This document shows, in pieces, positions 34,600 to 45,800 of a stretch of DNA of 64,000 nt (positions are counted from its first letter, which is position 1; each line of letters opens with the position of its first letter). A model generated the notes under the pieces. The model was not told where the DNA came from. It saw only the letters and a list, made by a program, of their open reading frames with translations, and made no database searches. Made by a program: the position numbers and the translations under genes. This stretch comes from Diplolepis rosae (taxonomy: Eukaryota; Arthropoda; Insecta; Hymenoptera; Diplolepididae). The stretch covers positions 4,278,001-4,342,000 of the forward strand of contig JAPYXD010000555.1 of NCBI GenBank assembly GCA_030998225.1, written 5' to 3'.

Positions 34600-36888
34600 A
34601 TATCAGTGATCTCTGATATGAGTGAAAAAAATTATCTAGATAAGGTCGCCACTTATTATTACAATCTTTTTTATTTACATGTCAAGACCAATTTACCGAA
34701 TATTTTGATTATTGAGCATACTTTGATTTACTTATTTAACACTACAATTAATATATTCTTTATCCTATTCGCATTGAAAAGAAATCAATTTTTAAAAAAT
34801 TTCTGTAGTTCTTCACTTTCATTTTATTCGCATCCAAAGCATTCGACCGCTTATTCAATGTTCATGATTCAACTGAAAAATGAGCACCATGTAATATGCG
34901 TAGTTGAATCCCGAAGGACATCCAGCGAAACCATCAATTATAACCAATAATAGACTGAATCAGACTACACGATCTCTTGTAATATTAAGCTTCCAAAAGT
35001 TAAGGCATCATAAAAGTAAAAAAGTAAAAAATATTATTTCAGATTGAAATATACCTCAACTAAAATTATCATCAACATTCAAAACATTGAAATTCTATTC
35101 AAGCATAGATTTGAAATGAATTATTGCTTAAGATCAAATAAAACAAAAAATATTGTAACTGGTTTTTCAGAATACAATTTTAATGCAAAATAATTCAAGT
35201 TTTTTTAAAAAAAAGACTAAAACCTAATTATTGTCTCCAACCGTCCAGCATTTAAACATTTAGATATTGGAGAATTAGAAAACAGTTAAATTGATGTTAA
35301 AATATAATTAAACTTAAAATTTGAATAATTCAATTAAAAATCTTTCGATTTCATTATCGTTTAATATGAAATTTTTTAAATCATTTTTTTTAACACCGAA
35401 ATTTTTCAAGGCGCTAGATGCATTGCTTGTTAAAACATTTAAGTATTTTTTTGAGTTAAAATAAAAAAGGTAATAAAAAGTATTTAAAAAAAATTTAATC
35501 TAATCAATGATAGACGCAATAATAAATCGACCATTGAACTCAAGTTAATCTGTACTATATACAAATAATTGGTTTTTGAACTAATAACTTCTGAAGCAGG
35601 TGGGAGAAATAGCAATCTAGAATTTTTATACCTAACGCAAAGTACTTTGCAAGTTTAACATAGTTCATTCTTGTTCCTAGATCAGTAAAACTCAGACTGC
35701 CCATTCTATATTTGTGATAAATTATAAATCAAATTGAGAATGGATTCTTAACGTCGAAAACCGCGGATTACGATATCGCTCTCCTATTTCGAAGTCCAAC
35801 TTTCATCATAACCTGGTTAAAATATGCATGAAACAATCATTATCTACTTTAAGAAGACGAGATGTCTCAGGTCTTATTAACTTATCATTCTTACACAATA
35901 CTGATTATAGAAAAACACTCCAATTTCGTCTTTATATCGATGAAATTAAAATAGTGTTCTAAATTTATTTTTTTTCCTCTGAATCAGAAATTTCAGATAC
36001 TTCACTTGTCATATGTATGGACAGCTGCCCTGTCTTAGAGCTGGGAACATCCACTTTAAATAAATCAAGAGCCAATCTGAATTACTTTTAGAAATTATAA
36101 TGATTCTTTTAGTGAAGATGAGGATATTTCTAAGTTAGGAGTAGAATTCTTGATTTGAAAATCATTAAAAATTTTTTATAGTTTTTGCTCCTCTTTTACA
36201 GAATACTAACTTCGTTTTTTGTATTTTGTTCTAATGTTTCACCCTCCTGAATTCCACTTAATTGATTTCCATCCGTCTTTGATTTTTTAGTACTAGTGCG
36301 CTTCATTTTTGCCACGAAAGAGTTGACGAATCTTTTTATATATTACCCTTAAAAACAATACGAAATCAATAAAAATAAAAAAAACTTGGCAATAAAAATA
36401 CTGCAAAACTGTGAAAAATTTCAAAAGGCGGACGCTGCTGAAAATCAGATGCAAAACAATGCTTTTCAATATTCAACATAATATGTTACGTACTACTTTA
36501 AAAGAAAATTGTTAGTTTAATAAATAACTCACTTCATTTATTAATCTTCAACATACTCAATCGATATAGAGTACGTACACTTCATTTGTAGAACTCTCAA
36601 ATCACAACCTTACAATTAATATAACTTTTTAATTCACGATTTCTTGCAATTAAACAATTTTATAAAATGGAAGTAGCACAATTTCAGGTATAAAATCTTA
36701 TCAATAAGAAATAACAAAGATGAACTAACACTCTCACCTACACAGTTTCATAATTCAGATTAAAAAGAAATGAAAATTATTGGATCACACTCAAATTATG
36801 TTTTTAGAGGATATCAAATTGAAAAAAGACTGTTAAAATCAACTTATAATAAAAAATGTTAATCTCTGTAATCTATACTTATTTTGAA
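34600..36888. other. Intergenic region, mostly featureless
   Basis: 2.3 kb of AT-rich DNA between the PEP-synthase-like start and the CLPTM1L stop. A 114-codon plus-strand frame at 34606-34950 has no recognisable domain. The only coding-like signal is the two-piece minus-strand candidate at 35965-36306. TTTATT at 36537-36542 could be the CLPTM1L poly(A) signal (AATAAA on the gene strand). Confidence 0.4.
35965..36306 (-). CDS. Possible small two-exon gene or gene relic
   Basis: An ATG at 36306 opens a 36-codon frame rich in Lys/Thr/Gln (MKRTSTKKSKTDG...), ending at 36196, with a possible donor GAA|GTTAGT. About 130 bp further on, an acceptor (AATTCAG) precedes an open segment at 35965-36076 reading LALDLFKVDVPSSKTGQLSI and ending in EISDSEEKK and a TAA. 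The second piece has clear coding character, but the two phases do not join without another exon or a frame change. A TATATAAAAAG lies about 45 bp upstream of the ATG. It may be an unannotated small nuclear-type protein or a decayed gene; I do not recognise the family. Confidence 0.25.
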
Positions 36889-39800
36889 TTACTGGAGTTT
36901 CTTTTCAGACTGGCTAATGGTGACTGGTTGTTCATCTATTGTGGCAGAGTCTATACGCGATTTATCCACTGGATACAGCCTAAAATTAATTAAATTTTCA
37001 TTAGAAATTATTGGTTATCTTACAGTATATCTATAAATTTAAAAATGATGAAAATTTACCATCGCTGATAGAGATAAACGAGGAAAACTGCATCGTCTCT
37101 GAAACAGGCGACTCTGTGAGCCATTGGCATCGTGATGATGAAAGCAAAAACATCATCAATGAATGTGTTAAATGCCTTGTACATGAAAGCCTTCCAAGGT
37201 AAATGAGCAACAGACTTTAGCTTGTAATTCAGAAACAGCTGAGGCAACATAAAGAGAAAACCGAAAGCATAAACGCCTTTCACGAGAGAGTCTATGCACC
37301 ACGAGTACCAGCTAAAATAATTTAAAAAAATTATATTTTCCTTATTAATTCAAAAACCGAGTTTAGAAATACTATTTATACCTTTTGTGAACCTGGTAAA
37401 CTAGAGAATAAATCGCGCCAAAAAGAACAAGTGGATATAACAAATAGCTTAGATATCGCATGCTCTCTGCATCGAATTCTCGAGACTTTGCTTCCATAGA
37501 GTTGCACTTGCTCCAGTTGAATTTTATCCTAGGGATGATATTATCTCCTCTTACTATTTCTGCTCTTACAATTTTCTTGGACTTCCACAACTATTAAAAA
37601 AGATTCATTAACATTAATTAAAAATTTGTTTTTGTCCATAGAATTTAGAAATATAATTCTATTAGTACCTCAATAATAGTACCAATTGCTGCTGGAATCA
37701 GTATGAGCAAAGAAGAGCCTTCATCAAGAAGATACAAAAATATTATGGTTTGACTAAAAGCTCGCCAGAGAACCGTATGAATGCTAAGACCTGCGAGGTT
37801 TTCTTTATTCCTCCAAAAACTGACGTCATTTTTGAAAGCCAGAAAATCAAACAGCAGCTATAATAGTTTTAAGTTAAAGAGATTCATACATTATTTGTGA
37901 TTTTAAAAGCACAATTTTAATATTGCAACTAATTATTATCTTACGTGCATGGATGCAATGAAGACAGTTGCAGCCAGTAAATAAAGGTTTGTATCTGCTA
38001 AAATTCCTTTGACTTCATCAACGTCTTTGTCAGAAAAGCCAAATTTTTTTAATGATCGCATTGCTGCCTCGACGTGCAAAATCAGTCTAAGTTTTCCAAT
38101 TGATATAGGAGTGTAAGAAACTGTTACATTAGCAGAATCCAATTCAGATGTGATTAGTACCAGGTGGCTTAAACGAGTTTGTAAGAAATTATGATTTATA
38201 ATTGGAAGATACTTCCGATCTCGAGTCAGTCTGAAATAAACATAATGCAAATAAAATACTTAGATTATAGATAAGATTATATAAACTTAAAAATTGTTTT
38301 TACTTAATGCTGGGCATAATTTCCATAGGCATATTATTAGTTGGAAGCTCTATATTGTCAGTCATAATCGTAAACGATACTGTGTTTTTTAAATGAGATA
38401 CTGGCTGTGTTAAAGATCTTTTTTTTCCCTTAGGCTGCTCAACTCCAAGTAAGTTGGAACCCTTTAATTCCGGAACAGCGAATTGAGTCATTTTAATTGG
38501 AATGGATACAGCATAATTATTCTGTGGGCAAAAATAATAATACTAGTTCTAAGAAACTTACAGTTTTCCAATTTATATCAGAAAATTGATTATTTTCATA
38601 CCCTTTGCAGTTCGTAGAAAGATTTTTTTGAACTCCTAGTCGAAGGGGATAAAAACACGTGCAAAAACAGAGTGCCATTATTCCGAGTTTTTCGAGGTAT
38701 ATCTAAAGTTATTGGACTGTAAAGAAAAATATACACTCTTTAGTTAGATTTACAAACAATTCTGAAAAAATAATTTTTCTGCTAAAAATTTTCAAAAATC
38801 AATTGTTATGGGAAATTATTTCCATGACATTAAATGATTTACTTCAACATTTATTTACCGGTAAGGTATGCAAAATAAAATTACTTACCATCAATATGTC
38901 GAAAAATTAAAAATAAAATAAAATTTCTTTTGTAAATAAATCTGCTTGGAATTCAAAACCTATTTACTGTTTTTGTAACTACTTCTTATCAACAGAAGTT
39001 CAAAGTTTAAAGGGGTGAAAGAAAAAGTTATTGTAGTGAAAAATGATTTTATTAAGTAAATATAAAGTGTAGGCAAACAACAGACATTTAATTATTAAAA
39101 ATATCAAAAAACTTCTCTAACAATTCATTGCAACATAAAATAAATCATGTGACTATACAAATTCAGAAAATATGGTTAACAATTATAATTTACTTTAAAA
39201 TATATATAAAAAAGAATTTTTTTAATAATTATAAATAAATTGAAGAAAAGTATAGTTCTGTATATAATAATATAAAAAATAATGTTAAAGCATAAAAATA
39301 TTTCATCAAATAAATCTAGAGAAAATTAGGCTTTCTCTTTTTCTTTCCTCTTCTAGACCTTCTCTTGTTAGTAAATGTAGGACTTCTTGGTAAGAGCATC
39401 ATACCTGGACATCCATCTTCTGAGTTTCCGCAATCGCAAAGTCCTTTTGATGGTGAAGTTGATTTTATCGTTACATTATCTTGCATACTTAGATATTTCA
39501 ATTCATTTTGAACTGTAAATCCATAATGTTTCAAAAAATCAGAACCCAAAATTGGCGTACCAACATCTAATACAGCAAACTTCCAGGTGAATTCTCGACC
39601 TAATCCAAAATCCACCCTGCGAGTCGTCCAACCATCAATTGCGATGATCGAGCCACAATTTAAGCTCTCGACATTATTATTAAAAGTTTCCAAAGGACAT
39701 CCTTCCATTTTTGATTTTGGGAAAATACTTGTCTGAGCTCCGGTGGCAATAACAAATAAAGTTTCCGATTTTTTATCCCTGATATGAAAGTTGTGCTTCT

Positions 39801-42800
39801 TTGAATCAAAGTCATCTTCTTTTGGTAAATAAGTGTGTGTTTCCTCTAACTTAGAATTAGTTATATCATCAAATGCATTTATTATTTTTGTAGGTTTTAT
39901 GACGAAAGTAGGAATATCAGGCCAATATTTTCGCGCTTGACATTCGCAAAACTCTGATGAGCAAAAAATAACCTTTGAAGTTGTATGATCAATAACTTTT
40001 TTATCACTGAAGTCTAATGTAAAGTCATAGTGGTGGAAAAAATCATTGGCAATCATCGGTCTCTTGATATCTATCAAAGCAAACTTCCACACAAAATATC
40101 GTCCTGAACCAAAGTCTAATTTTCGTGTGATCCAACCATAAACTGGAATTTTGGAGCCGAAGGCATTGATAAGGTTGAAAGAATCATCGAAGGCTTCAAT
40201 CTCTTCTTCTGTCACACCTGTTTTTGGGAAAACGCTTATTGAAGTTCCAGATAAAAGATATGGCATTTCTGTTATCTTGTCGATAAGAATGAGCCGTTTT
40301 TCTTCTAGACAACGACTACGACTAGCTCTCAAATCACAGCGTCTTTCAATCATTTCAAGTTTCTTTCCGGCAGTTTGTAATTCAGAATTTGATTCTAATC
40401 TTAGAAATGACAAAGAAGGCCAAGCATTGTAAAAAATACCACAATTACAAGAACCTGTAAAAGCTGAAGTTGACATCGTTGTTATTGAATCAAAAAGCCG
40501 TGGATATTTCATTGAGTAATTACACTCGAGACTATACTGACGCAAAAAATCCTGAGCAATAATTGGTTTAACAACATTTACAACTGCAAACTTCCATTGG
40601 AATTCTCTTTCCAACCCAAAATCTATTTTGAGTTCAATCCAACCATGAATTGGATAAACTAAATTAGTACAATCAACAAGTTCTGAACCATCAGCAATTT
40701 CCATAGGACGTCCTTGAACCTGAGACCTTGGAAAGACACTAACTTGTGCTGTTTCATCGACAAAAAAAAGTGTCTGTGAATTTTTATCTGTCACGTGAAA
40801 ACAATGTTTAATCTCTTTTAACTCTGGCGATTGAGGGATTCTTTTAATCATTAATGCAGGTGAGGTTTTCAATCGCTCGTCAGTTGCATGATAATCGCAA
40901 GGTTCTAGTAAAAGTGTGGTTGACCTTGAACTTTCCTGGTTGATAATTGCATGTTTATTAAAATCAACTCTAAAATTAAAATAACTCAGAAAACTGTAGC
41001 ATATTATTGGTTTGTTGATGTCAACGACTGCGAACTTCCACATGAATTCTCTTCCGAGTCCAAAGTCCAATTTCCTACTTGTCCAACCCTGAATCTGTAA
41101 AGATGAACCATCACTATCTATTACCTCAAAGAAATCCTCAATATTTTCCATCGTGTGCTCACCCATTTCTGAGACAGGGAAAACACTTATTTCCGACTCA
41201 GTGTTTATAAGAAATGTAAGTTTTGTATTGTTATCAGTGATATGAAAACACTCTTTTTCGTTTAGCTTAAGATAATTTTTTTTGCTTCTATGTTTTTTCT
41301 TACGTTCAGAAGTTTTAGATTCTTTTTCAGACATCTTAAAATCTTCCTCAGGCCTTTCTAAATCTTCATTTGTGTCCTCTTTTATGTTTGCATTTTCAGA
41401 ATTCTCTTCTACTTTATTTGAAATTTCTCGTATTCGTAAACAAGTTGAAAATGGCCATCCATCATTGGGTTTGCCACAGTCACAAGGTTCTGTAGGTGGT
41501 GGAGCAGTCATCCGTGTATGGGGATCAAATATGCCTTCAGTATGAAATGCAAGCCCATAATAAGATATAAAATCCCAACCAATAATTGGCTTACCGATGT
41601 TAATAACTGCAAATTTCCAAGTAAATTCTCTTCCTAATCCGACGTCTAACTTTTGTAATGTCCATCCTAAAACTTGTAAAGCCTCTCCGCAAGCTCCAAC
41701 GAGTTCAAACGAACCATCGAAAGGTTCTATCTCCTCTTTCCTTACTTTTGAATTTGGGAAAATGCTCATTTCTGATGAGGTGCCAATCAGAAATAAAAGG
41801 TTCGAATTTTTGTCAATGACATGAAAACGATGTTTCATATCAGATTTACTATCGAATCTTTTGATTTCTGATTTGGATATTTTAGATTTAGATTCATCAG
41901 GTGGGGTAGATTTTTTTTCTCCATATCCATATTCTTGTTTTTTAGTTTTAACCTCCAGTTTTGACGTGTTTGAAAATCTTTTTATTCTTAAAGTCGAAAA
42001 GGGCCATCCGTCATAGGGCTGACTGCAATCACAAGGTTCTGAAGGAGGTGGAGTTGATATTAATGTCTCAGAATCAACAAGGCATCTGCTGTGAATTAAA
42101 AATCCATAATGAGATATGAAATCCGAACCAATAATTGGTTTACCAATGTCAATAACTGCAAACTTCCACGCAAATTCTTTTTCTATATTAAAATCCAGGT
42201 TAATCTTTATCCATCCTAGAATTTTCACTACCTCTCCGAGATCTCCAATGAGTTCAAATGTATCATCAAAAGGATCTATATCCTCTTCTGTTACTTCTGA
42301 TTTTGGAAAGACGCTAACTTGAGTTTCAGTGTTTACAAGAAATAACAATTTCGAGTTTTTATCGATAACGTGAAATCGGTGCTTTATATCAGATTTTATC
42401 TCCGGTTTCTGGAAATTCTTATCGCTTTCTCCAGATTCCTCCTGTTGTTTCTCCTTTGGTTGAATCTCTTCCAGATCTTCTACAGATTTTTTAAATTCTT
42501 CTCCATAAAATGATTTAGATTGTACTTTAGGTTCTTCAGATTTTGCTAAAGCTTCTTCAGAATCTATTTTCATTGTTGGAAATTCCTGATCTAATTTACT
42601 TTGAATTTCTTTTATCCTCAAAAAGGACATATTTGTCCATCCATCATTGGGTTTTCCGCAGTCACAAGGTCCTGAAGGTGGTGGAGCTGTCATCCATGTT
42701 TCCGCATCATAGATACCGTCGGTATGAAATGATAATCCGTGATAAGATATAAAATCCCAGCCAATGATTGGATTGCCGATGTCTACGACTACAAACTTCC

Positions 42801-45800
42801 AGGTGAATTCTCTTCCTAGTCCGAAGTCCAACTTCTGGGTCGTCCATCCTAGAACTCGGATACTCTGACCAAAATCTCCCAGAAGATCAAATGAACCATC
42901 AAAAGGTTCTATGTCTTCTTTTTTCAACATTGATTTGGGAAAAACGCTAAGCTCGGCTGGACTGCTTATGAGAAATTGTAGCTTTGAGTAGTTGTCAGTG
43001 ATATGAAAACGGTGTTTCACTCCATTTTCATTCTCTGCATTTGGTGAATTAGTATTACTAATCCCGGAGTCTTTAGATGAATTAGATTTTCTTCTCCAAG
43101 TTCCAAAATCATCGATTGCTATATTAGATTCTTGATCATCAGAATTAGGCGTTAGAGATTCCTGTTCAAACTTTGGAGAATCATCTTTGACTTCTAATTC
43201 TTGACTTTGTAATTCATTTTTGAATACTTGAGAATCTTCTTCAGATGTGATTTTTTTTCTTCCAGTCCTTAATTCTTGAATTTGTTTAGTTAACTCTTGC
43301 TTTGGTTCTTGATCCTTTAATTCAGAATACTTGAAATCTTCTTCAGGTAAAGGTTTCTTAGACTCATTGTTTGTATCTAAAATAATTCGTTTTATTTTTG
43401 AACATGAAACCGGCCAGCCATCCATAAGTTGCCCACAATTACAGGGTCTTGAAGGCGGTGGAGTCGATAACAATGTCTCTGAATCGGTGAGACCATTGCT
43501 TTCAACTGAAAATTTGTAATAAGATATAAAATCCATGCCAATGATTGGCTTGCCAATATCGATAACTGCAAACTTCCAGATGAGTTCTCTTCCTAGTCCG
43601 AAGTCCAACTTCTGAGTTATCCAACCCAATACTTGTAGAACATCTCCGAAAGCTCCAACCAATTTAAATGATCCATCAAAAGGTTCAATGATCTTTTCTT
43701 TCAGTTCCGATTTCGGGAAAACGCTGACTTCAGTCTCGATATCTACGAGAAATAAAAGTTCCGTGTGTCTCTCAGTGATATGAAGACGGTGCTCAATTTG
43801 AATATCCAGCTTTAGATCATTTTTATTCTTTCCTCCACGTTTTCGATCTTTTGGAACAAACCCTTCTTCTGATTCCTTGATCGATTTATCAATTTGCTTG
43901 GACTCCTTAGAAATCTGATTGGAATTATAACTACTCGATTTAGAATTAGCAAAGGAATTTTTCTGGTTTTTTGTAACCGGTCTTTTCATCAACATGGAAG
44001 TTGAGGGCCAACCATCCTTATGATTTCCACACTCGCAAGGACCTGTGGGTGCCGGAGTGGAAATCTTCGTCACTGTGTCAAAAAGACCGGAATATCCCAT
44101 TTTGTACTGAGTTATGAGATCGAACTTTTCTAAAAAGTCAAGTCCAATTATTGGCTTTTCGAAATCAATGACTGCGAAGGTCCAAGTAAATTCACGTCCT
44201 GTTCCGAAGTTTAATTTTCTAGTTGTCCATCCTTGAACCTGAATGGTCGTGCCAAAAAAATCCACAATTTCAAATAAACTATTAAAAGAATCTATGGTCT
44301 CTCCTCTTATTTCTGATTTCGGAAAAACACTAATTTGTGATGCGCTACCAACTAAAAATGGCATTTTTGTGTTGATGTCATTAACGTGAAAACGGTGTTT
44401 CACAGATCTTTTGATTATTGCAGTTTCTAAAGGCCAACCATCATTATAAGTTTCGTTTCGGTGACACTCACAGGCGACTGTCGAAATTCTATTAGTTTCT
44501 AGTTTTGTTTTAGGATTGATTAGGCACATCTTGTCGAAATCAATTTTTAGAGAAAAGTGGGATAAAAAATCGGTGCCGATTATTGGCCTCTCAAAACTGA
44601 CTAATCTGAACTTCCACTCAAAGTCTTCTCCCAATCCAAAATCTAATTTTTGTCTGATTTGACCAAATGTGTGGATTATAGAGCCGGAACTATTGACAAG
44701 AACTTTACTGGGTTCGATTTCCGATAAATTTTCTGGTATTAGTGATATGGGGAAGACACTTACTTGAGCATCGAGGGCGACGAGGAACTGCAGATTTGTT
44801 TTCTTATCGGTAACAACAAGTCGATGTGGTTTAGAACAACGTTCAATTTTCACCATTTTTCCTTCATTTTTCGAATTTTTCCGATTTTCACGAAACTTGC
44901 GAGGTACAGTTTCCATTTTCTCTTTCTTCATAACAAAGTAGTAAATTAATTCAACTGTTTATTCATATCTTGAACCGATAGTAGTGCACAACAGCAACAA
45001 TTTTCGACAATGATAATATATGAAAACACCAAAAAATAACGATCGAAACAGTTGGAAACAGCTGAACAAGACGGAAATAAGTGAAACTGTGCGCGCAAAA
45101 ATCGATTCCTTTTTCGATTTAGCGATCCGGAAAATTTGGTTTTACTTTCCGGTATTTAAAAGTACACATGTGCTCCTTTTTTGCCAGGACTTCTTTCTCA
45201 CATGAAGGTAGAAGTAATTTTTTTTTAAGCTGACACATAGTTTGCTGAGGTAATGTACGTAAAAAGCCGCATTTGAAAAAATTTAAAATATAAAAAATAA
45301 TGTATTAATGATTTTTAACAAAAATATTCTTTAAAACTTTTTAGTAGATTTAAAAAAAAGTTGAGTTCATTGAACAGATTTTCTGTATGTTTTACTAAGC
45401 GCCCAGTAATATCTACAGAATATAAAAAAATTCCGAGTTTAGTAGATTGTACTGAAAGATAGGTGAAACTTTAATAAAATCTGTTGATAAAACTGAACTT
45501 GTTTCAACGCATACATAGATATTAAACAAACTTTTAATTCAACTTTATGTTTTAGGAAGTTTTTAGCAGAAAAAATTAGTAATTAAAAATACATACAAGT
45601 CTTGAGATTCCTCATACTTGAACTTCGAAGAAGAAAAAACATGTGATACCTCTGTCTGAAGAGGTTGACTCACAACAGAACTATAGAAGTCTAACTGAAG
45701 TTCTGGCTTCGTATTTAAATAAGAACCTAAGCAACTTTCTCCTCTTCCACATGCCGGTGGAATAAAAAGCAAAGATATTGAATATAATGAATAACAAATA

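Noticed and set aside
34606..34950. 114-codon plus-strand open frame
   Set aside because: No family resemblance, composition like random AT-rich DNA, and it overlaps the likely promoter of the minus-strand gene.
39316..44931. Full LTR retrotransposon or endogenous retrovirus
   Set aside because: Only protease-like domains are present; no reverse transcriptase, RNase H, integrase, gag or flanking long terminal repeats were seen, and the frame is intact.
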